A stretch of DNA of 64,000 nucleotides, from positions 95,619 through 159,618 of IMG/VR virus record IMGVR_UViG_3300025849_000010; one strand, 5' to 3'. The notes under the pieces are model-generated. The model saw only the letters and a program-made list of their open reading frames with translations, did not search any database and had not been told where the DNA came from. How positions within the stretch are numbered: the stretch's first letter is position 1; each line of letters opens with the position of its first letter. Both the position numbers and the translations under genes were made by a program. Below, piece by piece: positions 18,194-27,483 of the stretch. The stretch comes from a virus.

Positions 18194-19211
18194 CCTAAAC
18201 TCAACTCCTACAGGATTTAACAATTATATAGAAGGCATAAGCCCTAAGGATAATAACTTTCTTAGGACAGAAGTTCATGCTGATATATTACATGGATGCA
18301 GTCAAAAGTGTCCAGGGTGTTTCATTCCTAGAAAAAATCTTACTAATGCTGATCATCTTACAACACTATGCGATATATTGGAATCTAGTGCATATACACC
18401 TGATGATGTTGTAATAGGTCCTACTGATATATTTGATGCTGAAAACTTTTGGGACTTAATGGACCATCCTAGTATGAAACGTTTATACAGTATTGCAGCA
18501 CTAAGTTTTAACTCAACACTACTACAGGACTACGACACTGTACTTGCCAAACACACTAAGATTTGGAGTCTTTACGAAGGATTGGATCGTACGCCTGATA
18601 TAGATTTTAAAATAGTACTTGATATTACTAGATATTTACAAGGCGATATTGAAGACATGTGTCGCAAACTAGAACTTTTTAAACAAGGTAGTGTACAGTT
18701 TAGAGTAAACTATTACCCGGGTATATTTGATCGTGTGAGCTATAATGATTTATGTGATATGATTAAAGAAGACTTCAATGCTCCAGTAGTTATATTGCCA
18801 GGTTTCTTAACAGACAGAAATAGTCGAGGTAAAGTTAGTAAATTACTTCCGATGTTTTTAGACGAGCTACGTAAACAAGATATAAGACCCGAATACAAAC
18901 AGTTATACACGATGTTTGATGCAAACTTTAATAGTCACGGATGTACCAATTATAGTTTTTACAACGGCAGCTTGTATATGAATCCATTTGTGTTTGACGG
19001 AATATTGCAGCGTACACAAGAATTTAAAGTAGACAATCTTAATACTAAAAACTTTTTAGCTGAAAATTTATCATATGCAGCATCTACTAAAGAATGTGAA
19101 AGTTGCGAATACTTAATGAGCTGTGCAGAGCGCAATGTATTGTTCTATATGAAGTCGAGAAATTTAACAGAGTGTGTTACAGTAAAGGAGTATACAAATG
19201 CCGGTCATTAA
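18183..19211 (+). CDS. Radical SAM protein 2 (GPTD paralogue)
   Basis: 342 residues, the shortest of the five paralogues. C39, C43 and C46 form CX3CX2C (GCSQKCPGCF), and GPTD lies at 79-82. The auxiliary set is C305-x2-C308-x5-C314-x16-C331, only 11 residues before the C-terminus. It overlaps the preceding gene by 11 nt and the next by 14 nt, so the enzymes are probably made in fixed ratio. Within the family the segment between GPTD and the C-terminal Cys set is the most variable, which suggests different substrate positions for each copy. The function is inferred from motifs only. Confidence 0.88.
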   Translation: MLVNLNSTPTGFNNYIEGISPKDNNFLRTEVHADILHGCSQKCPGCFIPRKNLTNADHLTTLCDILESSAYTPDDVVIGPTDIFDAENFWDLMDHPSMKRLYSIAALSFNSTLLQDYDTVLAKHTKIWSLYEGLDRTPDIDFKIVLDITRYLQGDIEDMCRKLELFKQGSVQFRVNYYPGIFDRVSYNDLCDMIKEDFNAPVVILPGFLTDRNSRGKVSKLLPMFLDELRKQDIRPEYKQLYTMFDANFNSHGCTNYSFYNGSLYMNPFVFDGILQRTQEFKVDNLNTKNFLAENLSYAASTKECESCEYLMSCAERNVLFYMKSRNLTECVTVKEYTNAGH

Positions 19212-20379
19212 AAATAACTTGTATTATGAGCTTACTACAGAAACGCAAACTAAGCCAGTAAGTGCAGTAAAAATACAGCTTGATGTGTTAGACGGGTGTG
19301 TACACGCTTGCCCTGGGTGTTTTGTACATCGTAGAGGAAATGCACCTGAAGTTGATCATTTAAAAGATTGCCGAAACTTTGTAAAACGAATTACAGATGT
19401 AGGTGTTTTAGTTGACGAAATACTCATAGGCCCAACTGACTGTTTATCTAGTGAAAACTTTTATGAAGTAATGAGCAATACTGATTTGTTAGCAATGATA
19501 AATGAAAACTCTCCTATACTTGCTTTTACTACTACATTTTTAGAAAAGGATCTAACACATTTAGATCGTTGGATTACGTTTTTACATGACAATGTGAATA
19601 CTGACACTGAAATAGAAATTGGCATAGCAACTGATCCTATGCGATATAAAGATATACTTTATATACAGCAATTAAAACGCTGTATTGCATATGTCGACCA
19701 GCATTTAAAACATGAATGTACATATACGTTTATTGTTAATATTAGAAACTATGACCTAGACTACGAGCAAATACATGATTTTGTAGTGAAGCAATTTGAT
19801 ACAACAATTGACTTTATTCCAAGTGTAAGTCGCAGTCATAAAGCAAGTATCATACTACCTACACTAAATCAATTCAATGAATTTTTTGAAGCATTACCAG
19901 AAGATACTCATTTAAATAATATTATGGTAGATCACACACATGCTGGGCATAATTATACCGTATTAAATTTTAAAGGAGGACAGTGGTATCTAAGTCCGTT
20001 CCTTTATGAAAATATGGCATTGTATGATAATATGTTTGCAGTAAACAATCTAGACGAAGCATATGATCTTACTGTGTCACAAGTAGATCGAGCTAAAGGA
20101 ACAGTGTGCGAAAACTGTGATTTATTTTTTAGTTGCTACAATAGAAAAATTATTTTATTACGTGACTACTTGGGTACTAAAGAGTGTATAGCGCCTAAGC
20201 AAAATATGTTAAAAAATATACATAACTATAATAAAAGTGCTGCTGAAATGTATGACTGGACAGGATATACTGTTGAGGGTGATAAGCAAGGATATCGTAA
20301 AAAATTCTTAATAACTAAAGACGGCGATGAAAGATTAGATGAAATAAAAAAGGTGTATCATGTCAATCGTAAAGGATAA
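19198..20379 (+). CDS. Radical SAM protein 3 (GPTD paralogue)
   Basis: 393 residues. The SAM cluster motif is C34, C38 and C41 within LDGCVHACPGCFVHRR; the LDGC.HAC.GCFV.RR wording is shared almost exactly with copy 4. GPTD is at 78-81. The auxiliary Cys set is C304, C307, C313 and C330. A 63-residue extension follows the last Cys, rich in charged residues, and is absent from copies 2, 4 and 5. It overlaps its neighbours by 14 and 20 nt. Copies 3 and 4 look like the most recent duplication in the cluster. Confidence 0.88.
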   Translation: MPVIKNNLYYELTTETQTKPVSAVKIQLDVLDGCVHACPGCFVHRRGNAPEVDHLKDCRNFVKRITDVGVLVDEILIGPTDCLSSENFYEVMSNTDLLAMINENSPILAFTTTFLEKDLTHLDRWITFLHDNVNTDTEIEIGIATDPMRYKDILYIQQLKRCIAYVDQHLKHECTYTFIVNIRNYDLDYEQIHDFVVKQFDTTIDFIPSVSRSHKASIILPTLNQFNEFFEALPEDTHLNNIMVDHTHAGHNYTVLNFKGGQWYLSPFLYENMALYDNMFAVNNLDEAYDLTVSQVDRAKGTVCENCDLFFSCYNRKIILLRDYLGTKECIAPKQNMLKNIHNYNKSAAEMYDWTGYTVEGDKQGYRKKFLITKDGDERLDEIKKVYHVNRKG

Positions 20380-21454
20380 TTATTGGGAAGCAACAATGGG
20401 TCATAAAGACTATAATATCAGTGTAGGTGATGCACATGATATAAAAGTAAACATGACAGTTGACGTCCTTGACGGGTGCATACATGCTTGTGAAGGATGC
20501 TTTGTTAATCGCAGAAGACAGCAAGCATCTAATGATCAGTTTTCCAAAGTACTAGCTGCACAAAAAATGTTTAATCAAAATAACATTCGATTTAGCAGCA
20601 TAATACTTGGTCCTACTGATGTCTTTGGTAATTTAAATATACAGGACGTTTTAAAATTTGATAGTTTTAAAGAAGTAGTAAGTAACTGCACCACTGTCGG
20701 AATGATTAGTACACTGCTTAACGATGATACTCATATCAATCCTATAATAGATGGCTTCAACGCTATACCTAAATGTGAAGGTTTCTTATATGACTTTCAA
20801 GTAGTTATTGATGTTAAACGAGCACTTGATCCAGAATATAGAAAGAATCACTTAGCACGTATACATGATGTTTTAAATAGATTTACTGATCCCTTAAACT
20901 TTACTATAATTTTTAATATGGATCAAGACTTTGCTGAGTTTGGAAATCTAGCAGAAATATGTCGTGTAATAAAAGAAGAGTACGACACTATTGTAGAGCC
21001 TATTCCTAGTTATCAGCGTTATGGTAAAGGAAAAATACACAACGATATTATTAGGGCGTGGGTTGATATAATAGAAGACACGTTCACTAAAGAAAATCAA
21101 GAATACCTAGCCATGACAATAGCTGACAAAAATCAAGGTGGCGCACTTGAATTAAATTATACATATAGTGCAGGAGAATTTTATTCAACTCCGTTTGTTT
21201 ATGAAGTTGCACTTATACGTGACGAAAAGTTTAGAGTAAAAGATCCAACAGATATTAAAAGTTGGACTAGCTTAAAAACAGACTTGTATATAGATCAGCT
21301 TGCGTATTCCCCTAAAACGCTGCATTGTGAAACATGCAATCGTCGTGAAATATGTTTGAAAAAACACGTATTAAGTTATATGGAGCATTTTGACTTTACG
21401 GAGTGTGTGTATCCTAGAGAAGTATTAAATGAATATAGGCCGTTAACATGTTAA
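20360..21454 (+). CDS. Radical SAM protein 4 (GPTD paralogue)
   Basis: 364 residues. C40, C44 and C47 give CX3CX2C (LDGCIHACEGCFVNRR), GPTD is at 84-87, and the auxiliary Cys set is C323, C326, C332 and C349. The protein ends in an extra Cys (LTC). It overlaps the preceding gene by 20 nt and the next by 7 nt. No transmembrane segment or signal peptide is seen, so it should act in the host cytoplasm during infection, before or during virion assembly. Confidence 0.88.
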   Translation: MSIVKDNYWEATMGHKDYNISVGDAHDIKVNMTVDVLDGCIHACEGCFVNRRRQQASNDQFSKVLAAQKMFNQNNIRFSSIILGPTDVFGNLNIQDVLKFDSFKEVVSNCTTVGMISTLLNDDTHINPIIDGFNAIPKCEGFLYDFQVVIDVKRALDPEYRKNHLARIHDVLNRFTDPLNFTIIFNMDQDFAEFGNLAEICRVIKEEYDTIVEPIPSYQRYGKGKIHNDIIRAWVDIIEDTFTKENQEYLAMTIADKNQGGALELNYTYSAGEFYSTPFVYEVALIRDEKFRVKDPTDIKSWTSLKTDLYIDQLAYSPKTLHCETCNRREICLKKHVLSYMEHFDFTECVYPREVLNEYRPLTC

Positions 21455-22575
21455 AAAATGATTGGCAAACTTATCTGCAAAATAATAAACAATCTCTTTC
21501 ACCAGAGGGGTTTATAGATCCTGCTGATCAAAACAAGATAAAAATTCAGTTAATGCTTGAAATATTAGAAGGTTGTGCTTACAACTGTTCGGGCTGTTTT
21601 GTTAAAAGACGAAAAAACTTTGGACAGGGATTAGGGCTAGACTATGCTGCACAACTTGTTGACGAGTTAACTGATCAATATGTATTAGATGATATTATTG
21701 TAGGACCTACTGATTTCTTCTCCAGCGGAAATATAATACAAGTCTTAGAAGATCCTAGATTTAAAAAGATAGTAAACGCATTACCCGAAGACGGCGGACT
21801 ACAGCATAACTGTTCAATAGACTTTTTTATAGGAAATGATCGAGTAAAAGAAATTATTACTTATATTGAAAATAGCTATCTAAAGGATCGTCCGTTTGAT
21901 GTACAAATTGCAGTAGACTTGCATATGTTAGATAATCCACATGTACACGATTTAATAAGTGAACGCCTAGAAGCTATGGAAAATAGTTCTGTAGAATATG
22001 AAGTAAGCCTGCTGTGTAATATAACTCAAGACATTGACGACGATGTATTAGACAAAATTGAAACTGTTAGAAACAAGTGGAATACTGTTGTTGAATGGGG
22101 GCCTAGTTTAGTACGTGCCATGACAAATAGGCCTGATAAAATGTTAGGTATGATACAAGGATGGAATGAAAGTATAGGAAAGGTTGCTAGCATAGATGAA
22201 AAGCGTTTTACACAAAACTTTATATGGCAACAGAGCGATACTAGTCATAAAAACTTTAATGAAGTAATTGTTACAGTTAATAATGACCAGTTATATATAG
22301 TTCCGTTTTTATATGAAAATTCTCCTATATATCATCCTAGTTTCGAAGTACCGATAGGCGAAAATATATTAAACAGTATTTTTGATAAAAGGCACGAATT
22401 GCAATTAACACAATATGCTAACATTCCTAACTTAGTATGCAACGGATGTAAGTATGTAGAAAATTGTAGCTCTAGATTAATACCAACGCTAATCACAGAT
22501 GTAGTTAAGCATAACCAGTGTCTAATAAATAAAAACATAATGGCATTATACGACAATATAGGATATAATAAATGA
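21448..22575 (+). CDS. Radical SAM protein 5 (GPTD paralogue)
   Basis: 375 residues. C43, C47 and C50 form CX3CX2C (EGCAYNCSGCFVKRR), GPTD lies at 86-89 and is followed by FFSSGN, as in copy 1 (LFSASN). The auxiliary set is C331-x2-C334-x5-C340-x17-C358, with one residue more in the last gap than the other four. It overlaps copy 4 by 7 nt and the following radical SAM gene by 4 nt (ATGA). Same inferred role as the other paralogues. Confidence 0.88.
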   Translation: MLKNDWQTYLQNNKQSLSPEGFIDPADQNKIKIQLMLEILEGCAYNCSGCFVKRRKNFGQGLGLDYAAQLVDELTDQYVLDDIIVGPTDFFSSGNIIQVLEDPRFKKIVNALPEDGGLQHNCSIDFFIGNDRVKEIITYIENSYLKDRPFDVQIAVDLHMLDNPHVHDLISERLEAMENSSVEYEVSLLCNITQDIDDDVLDKIETVRNKWNTVVEWGPSLVRAMTNRPDKMLGMIQGWNESIGKVASIDEKRFTQNFIWQQSDTSHKNFNEVIVTVNNDQLYIVPFLYENSPIYHPSFEVPIGENILNSIFDKRHELQLTQYANIPNLVCNGCKYVENCSSRLIPTLITDVVKHNQCLINKNIMALYDNIGYNK

Positions 22576-23780
22576 GCTGCGGAACAGAAATACTAAAAGC
22601 ATTAATGCCGGATAACATTACTGATGATCACTTGTTGGACACAAAGGCACAGCAAGAAGCAAATGCAGTAACACACGCAATATTAGAGCGTAAGCGTCCT
22701 CTTATTGGCGAAATTGAAATAACACTTTTTGAAAACTGTCCTATTAATTGCGACTTTTGCTTCCATGATAAAGAAAGCGAAGTAGGCATGACATATGAAG
22801 AAATGCTAATGAAACTTCCTCTGGTAGAAGCACACTGTAAAAAGATGCAGGGCAAAGTACATGCTATGCAGTTTAATATGGTAGGTGGAGAGCTGTTTCA
22901 AGACCGTGCAAAAGATACACTGTATCCTATGTTTTTTGATTTAATGGTAGAAATTAAAAAAATAACAGATAGGTACGGACACGTTATACAAGTAGTTTGG
23001 GTTAGTAACTTTTTGTTTAAGTATCACGAAGATGTACGCAAACTGCTAGACGATCTAAATGCAGTAGACATACCAAGTAAACTGATTGCTAGTTATGATC
23101 TAAGTGGACGTCCTACAGGCGGACAATACACTAAAAATATCGAACGTTTTAAAGATTATATTTCTACTATCAATTTAGTAGCAACAACAGACAGTATCAA
23201 TGCATTGTTTGCAGGAGATGATTATTTCAATTATCTATATGAAAACTTTGATTTGTTCTTTGATGATTTTATTCCAGATCCGGGATACGACCATTTAGTA
23301 CCAGCTGATTCGCTTTACTTAAAGTTTATGAAATACATTGCTGATAATTATCCAGAAGTAAATCCGTATAAAGAACTTATAGAAAATGATGTTAATCAAA
23401 TGCATTGTATGAGCTTAAACAAGTTAACTATTTTTCCGGATAACACAACTGCAAATTGCCGTTGGCATCGTTATACACGCAATGATTTTCAACACGCATA
23501 TATTAGAAAAGACAACACTAACCTCATGCAAGCATACATGGACGAAGTTGGTTGTTTAAGTTGTCAATATTTTGATCGTTGCGGCTTCCGTTGTTATACG
23601 CAATGGGACTGGAAGAATCGTGCTAGGGATTTACCACCTGGCATTTGTCCTATAAAAGAGTTCTTTAATTATGTAGGGGATACTGATCAAACATCATCTC
23701 TTCCTCATAATAAGACCTTACGTCGGGCACCATTCCCGTCTGAGATGAAGGATCAGGAAGGCTTATATGGTCGAGAATAG
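22572..23780 (+). CDS. Radical SAM/SPASM-type protein 6 (GGE type)
   Basis: 402 residues, the last gene of the plus-strand run. It differs from the five before it: a 50-residue N-terminal extension precedes C56, C60 and C63 (ENCPINCDFCFHDKE), and the ordinary GGE motif is present at 105-107. The C-terminal part has CLSCQYFDRCGFRC and a later Cys (PPGIC), a SPASM-like auxiliary cluster pattern with W-rich sequence after it. It may catalyse a different step from the GPTD copies. Its last 116 bp overlap, tail to tail, the small minus-strand gene at 23665-24084. Confidence 0.86.
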   Translation: MSCGTEILKALMPDNITDDHLLDTKAQQEANAVTHAILERKRPLIGEIEITLFENCPINCDFCFHDKESEVGMTYEEMLMKLPLVEAHCKKMQGKVHAMQFNMVGGELFQDRAKDTLYPMFFDLMVEIKKITDRYGHVIQVVWVSNFLFKYHEDVRKLLDDLNAVDIPSKLIASYDLSGRPTGGQYTKNIERFKDYISTINLVATTDSINALFAGDDYFNYLYENFDLFFDDFIPDPGYDHLVPADSLYLKFMKYIADNYPEVNPYKELIENDVNQMHCMSLNKLTIFPDNTTANCRWHRYTRNDFQHAYIRKDNTNLMQAYMDEVGCLSCQYFDRCGFRCYTQWDWKNRARDLPPGICPIKEFFNYVGDTDQTSSLPHNKTLRRAPFPSEMKDQEGLYGRE

Positions 23781-24084
23781 CATTGTAAGTTTCTTTATCT
23801 TCGCTATAGGGTTTAAAGTACGGATCATTGCCGGCTAATAAATCTTTATCATCTAGTAGCTCGTAGAAATCGTATTTAAAATCTAAACTTATCCAATAAG
23901 CATAACAGATTGCTACGAAATAACTTTTAGCAGGATACACCCATTCGTCTACACGTTCGTAGAAATGTTTCACTGCCCAAATAACACTGTCTTCTTCTGT
24001 ACGAATGTCGACTTTGTTTAAGTCGTCAGTAAATTCTGTTGCAGTACTATTAAATAGTTGTAATCTAGTCTTCCAGTTCAGCAT
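23665..24084 (-). CDS. Small unrecognised protein at the end of the minus-strand radical SAM operon
   Basis: 139 residues. Its ATG overlaps the end of the upstream radical SAM gene by 20 nt, which supports it as a translated operon member. It is acidic, helical and aromatic-rich (for example DFKYDFYELLDDKDLL), with no Cys motif. The C-terminal 38 residues are encoded antisense to the end of radical SAM protein 6. I cannot name a family. A partner or substrate-binding protein for the radical SAM enzymes is one possibility suggested only by position. Confidence 0.6.
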   Translation of the reverse strand: MLNWKTRLQLFNSTATEFTDDLNKVDIRTEEDSVIWAVKHFYERVDEWVYPAKSYFVAICYAYWISLDFKYDFYELLDDKDLLAGNDPYFKPYSEDKETYNAILDHISLPDPSSQTGMVPDVRSYYEEEMMFDQYPLHN

Positions 24085-24982
24085 ACCAGTCTATTAGTCC
24101 CTTATATCCATTACAGCCGTTGTTTAAGTCTTTAACATATCGATAATGTTCAGTTAAGCATTTACCGTAGTATTTACAATTATGACATATTTCACTGACG
24201 TTTTCTGTAGACTCTTTTGAAGCCCACAACAAGTATTCGTCAAACGTATTATATTCTTCAAAAAACTCATTATCGTTCTTGTCAAATTCAAGCACACCGA
24301 ATTTAGCATCAGGCGTAATGTATACATGATCGTTACTAAATGCATTACGATTGCCTTCTAATACATCTTCTAAATCATCTACGTTAACAAAATCAAACTG
24401 CTTTAATACAGGAGATTCTATCCATTGCTGCACATGTTGTTCAAAATCTCTATGTGTAACAGGGTGTGCATTTGCTTGATTAGTTGAGTAAGGTTTTATT
24501 TCTACACACTTAACATTTTGCATCATATTAAATGTATTAATCATTAAGTCTACATTAGTAGCTAATACCTTAGGACTTGCTAAAACTAGTACACTAATAT
24601 CCTTAGGAAAAAGCATCATATTCTGTAATACTTTATCACTTTGTTCTCGAGCTTCGAAGTCATAGCTTACACTAATATGCACATCATCATCTAAAAAGAA
24701 ATCAGGCCTTGCACTTAAATTAGTATTGATGTTAATTCTACCACTAAAATATTTTCTAATAACAGTTTTCAAACTATAAAAATATTCTTTATCTAGCATA
24801 CCTATTTCGCCACCGTATAAATCTACGTGTGTAATCGGTACAGACACTTCACTAAGACGCTTGTCTAGATCTTCCGGAGTAATACGCTTTTTATTACCTA
24901 GTTGGGCTGTAGTAAGATAACAAAAGTCGCAGCGAAAGTTACAAAAATATGTAGGATTGATACTAACAGTAAATTCAGTCAT
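24065..24982 (-). CDS. Radical SAM protein 7
   Basis: 305 residues. C14, C18 and C21 (YFCNFRCDFCYLTT) form the SAM cluster motif, with GGE at 57-59 (LYGGEIGML). A C-terminal CHNCKYYGKC and a further Cys (NNGC) suggest an auxiliary Fe-S cluster. Its start overlaps the end of the upstream radical SAM gene by 8 nt, and the downstream small gene overlaps its end by 20 nt. It is divergent from the plus-strand GPTD family and closer to general SPASM-type peptide maturases in layout. Substrate unknown. Confidence 0.86.
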   Translation of the reverse strand: MTEFTVSINPTYFCNFRCDFCYLTTAQLGNKKRITPEDLDKRLSEVSVPITHVDLYGGEIGMLDKEYFYSLKTVIRKYFSGRININTNLSARPDFFLDDDVHISVSYDFEAREQSDKVLQNMMLFPKDISVLVLASPKVLATNVDLMINTFNMMQNVKCVEIKPYSTNQANAHPVTHRDFEQHVQQWIESPVLKQFDFVNVDDLEDVLEGNRNAFSNDHVYITPDAKFGVLEFDKNDNEFFEEYNTFDEYLLWASKESTENVSEICHNCKYYGKCLTEHYRYVKDLNNGCNGYKGLIDWYAELED

Positions 24983-26009
24983 ATTCCCTCACATAAGGAG
25001 TAACGCTATCAGGGTCTTGATTATTCAACTTTAAAATAGTTGGAGCAAGTTGTTTCATTTCAAAACAATGTTCTTCTACTTGACCTTCACGCTTGTGATC
25101 TCTAACAGTTTTACGACAGCCGTTACATATTCTAAACATAGGACACGTTAGGCATGCCTGCTTCATTGAAATTAGTTCTGGCGCATCTTGCAACGGTGTA
25201 CTAAATCCTCCTGACATTTCATATTCAAAGTCGATAGGATAATCTTTGTCGTCACCTAAACTACCGCAACTATAATAGTCGCCGCCTGGATTGAACGCAC
25301 GTATGCCTTCGTCACAATGTCTGTTTTGAGGACAAGTAGTTGTATCACTTTGTAGCCTACGAACCATTTGTTGTGTATTGTATTCCCAGTCCATTAGTCC
25401 AGCGTTGTAAATATCAATGTATGCTTTATATATTTTACTAAGACGATATGTATAGCCCTGCTCGCCGCTTGCCATTGCATAGTTTACTTTGCAAACTACA
25501 TTCATCTTTTTAGCAAGCTCTACTGTTTTAATAATAGTATGCTCGTTCATGTCGTCAATAACAGCAATAAACTCAGGACGATAACCACAAAGTTCTAACA
25601 TTTTATCTGATACTTTCCAGAAGTCTTCTTCTGTAAATATTGAAAAGTCACCTTTAAGTCTACCAGCACCGTATTGAAAACTAGTCGAGATTCCCATACG
25701 TGGGTGATTGAATAAATCTATCCACTTTTCGGGTTTAACGTAAAACGGCCATAAGTTGCTAGTAAAGCTAATAGTTGCCGGCATATCGTGTGTATCGAGA
25801 TATTCTATTATTTTCCAATAATATTCTGGAGACATCATGAGTGGATCACCACCGTTAACAATAATTGTATTAGTGTCGGGATATCTATCTAAAAATCTAA
25901 AGATATAATCGTGATCTAATTGTCCTGCATTATTAGGATCGATCTTAGTCGAAGAACAAAATGTACATTTGAAGTTACATGCTTCAGTGGGTTTAATAAT
26001 AAGATCCAT
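24975..26009 (-). CDS. Radical SAM/SPASM protein 8
   Basis: 344 residues. C11, C15 and C18 (EACNFKCTFCSSTK) bind the SAM cluster; NGGDPLM at 52-58 is the GGD/E motif. The C-terminal half contains CPQNRHC, YYSCGS and then CLTCPMFRICNGC with a late Cys, a full SPASM-type pattern for two auxiliary clusters. Such enzymes usually act on peptides or proteins (anaerobic sulfatase-maturating and RiPP maturases). The ATG shares one base with the stop of the upstream gene. Confidence 0.88.
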   Translation of the reverse strand: MDLIIKPTEACNFKCTFCSSTKIDPNNAGQLDHDYIFRFLDRYPDTNTIIVNGGDPLMMSPEYYWKIIEYLDTHDMPATISFTSNLWPFYVKPEKWIDLFNHPRMGISTSFQYGAGRLKGDFSIFTEEDFWKVSDKMLELCGYRPEFIAVIDDMNEHTIIKTVELAKKMNVVCKVNYAMASGEQGYTYRLSKIYKAYIDIYNAGLMDWEYNTQQMVRRLQSDTTTCPQNRHCDEGIRAFNPGGDYYSCGSLGDDKDYPIDFEYEMSGGFSTPLQDAPELISMKQACLTCPMFRICNGCRKTVRDHKREGQVEEHCFEMKQLAPTILKLNNQDPDSVTPYVREYD

Positions 26010-27037
26010 TACGGCGCTAACTCCAACATTAGTGTTTTAGGAGCAGGACATATATCGCCTTCCCATGCAAGTTTGTAACAATCGCCACCGCAGTAAAACT
26101 GCACAGGACATTCATAACATTTAGAATTTCTATTCATTTCAGTTGCAATATTACACATTCGACTTGGATGAAATAATACATGATCTATGTCATCAGAAAT
26201 GTGTGCATAGTGTGCAGTTGGCGCACTATTGGGACAACCTGCAATGCGACCGTCTGCATTTATAGTAAACAGTTTTTGTTCACAGTCTCTACAGAATGTA
26301 CTTGCACGAGTAATGCCATCCTCAAACTTCATATATACACTTTCAATTGTAGAGTTGTATATTTTATCTCTAAGATTTCTTGCTTGTGTTTCCTTGTGCA
26401 ACTGTAAGTACCAATCTTGTATTTCTATATTAGTAGGAAATATCTTAGGATTGCGCACAGCATTGCCGTCTGAAGTTAATCTTTCAAAGTCAACTTCTTG
26501 TATACCTAAGTCGATCAAATATTCGATAACATCTGCAGGATTTTCTTGTATCATATCTTTACTTAAACTAACAAAACACTTGATGTCTACTCCATCTGCT
26601 GTTAGTTGACGCACATTATCTTCCCATAGTTTTTGCTGTTTAGCATTAGCCCAACGTATAAACGGATCGTAACTTGTACCTAAACGTTTGTGTAGTATTC
26701 CGTATATTAGATCAAGTTTCTCGTCTGTAAGTTTATATGTTAAGTTAGTGGTCATGCCGTAGTAAGCTCTGTCACCCCAAACATCATAAGTCAGTTTGTG
26801 AAACAGTTTCATATCTTCTACGGGTGCAAGCATAGGTTCACCGCCGTGGAACTCGAAAGCTATTCCGCTATTGGGCATTTTAGCATACAGTCTATTAAAA
26901 AAATCTGCTGTAGCACGGGGATCAAAATAAATCTTACGTCCGTTGATGCCATTAGTAAAACAATGAGAACAGTTTAAATTACAAGTCTCAGTTGTTTTAA
27001 TATAAGACATATACTGTGTGGCGTTATGTACGGTCAT
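26009..27037 (-). CDS. Radical SAM/SPASM protein 9 (peptide-maturase type)
   Basis: 342 residues. C19, C23 and C26 (ETCNLNCSHCFTNG) and a classic HGGEPML motif (64-70) are clear. The C-terminus has CRDCEQKLFTINADGRIAGC, then CYECPVQFYCGGDC and a final DIC, which is a textbook SPASM arrangement. Of the nine it is the most similar in outline to RiPP maturases such as the HxsB/XyeB type; I cannot confirm the subfamily without a search. Its ATG overlaps the end of the upstream oxygenase gene by 14 nt. Confidence 0.9.
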   Translation of the reverse strand: MTVHNATQYMSYIKTTETCNLNCSHCFTNGINGRKIYFDPRATADFFNRLYAKMPNSGIAFEFHGGEPMLAPVEDMKLFHKLTYDVWGDRAYYGMTTNLTYKLTDEKLDLIYGILHKRLGTSYDPFIRWANAKQQKLWEDNVRQLTADGVDIKCFVSLSKDMIQENPADVIEYLIDLGIQEVDFERLTSDGNAVRNPKIFPTNIEIQDWYLQLHKETQARNLRDKIYNSTIESVYMKFEDGITRASTFCRDCEQKLFTINADGRIAGCPNSAPTAHYAHISDDIDHVLFHPSRMCNIATEMNRNSKCYECPVQFYCGGDCYKLAWEGDICPAPKTLMLELAP

Positions 27038-27482
27038 CTAATCCCCAAGATAGCATAATGCTATTGTCTTTATTTAAAGCACGGTGCGGTGTTTCTGCAG
27101 GCACAAACAAGCAATGTCCACTGTGTGCTGTTATCTCTGTACCGTTTATTTCTAATGTTTTACTTCCATGAGTAACTTGCAATACTAAGTCTACAGGATC
27201 GGTGTGAATACCGAATGATGGAGAATTAGGCTTTGCGTAGAACACATGACAAGTACCATTATTAAAATTACAAATCTGTTCATACTTTTCTAATTTAATT
27301 GTTATATCATCACGCAGCAAAAGATTATCTACTACTCCGAGATATGAAATATAATCATTTTCGGTTATATAATGTTGTAAGCCTTCACTGTCAATGTAGC
27401 TAGTCATTACTCTATTATATGCTAAGTCACTGCGGAGTATATCATAAAACTCTAACATTGACATTTTAACTTTAGGAATCAT
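27024..27482 (-). CDS. JmjC/cupin-type Fe(II) oxygenase-like protein
   Basis: About 152 residues from the ATG at 27482; an upstream TTG at 27500 is in frame but less likely. An H93-x-D95 pair (GIHTDPVDL) and H133 (PAETPHRAL), with GSKTLEI and GHCLFVP strands between, form a double-stranded beta-helix with the facial triad of Fe(II)/2-oxoglutarate oxygenases of JmjC/AspH-like type. It is next to another oxygenase and immediately upstream of radical SAM protein 9. A protein or peptide hydroxylase is a reasonable inference; a simple sugar-binding cupin is the alternative. Confidence 0.72.
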   Translation of the reverse strand: MIPKVKMSMLEFYDILRSDLAYNRVMTSYIDSEGLQHYITENDYISYLGVVDNLLLRDDITIKLEKYEQICNFNNGTCHVFYAKPNSPSFGIHTDPVDLVLQVTHGSKTLEINGTEITAHSGHCLFVPAETPHRALNKDNSIMLSWGLDDRT

Positions 27483-27483
27483 A

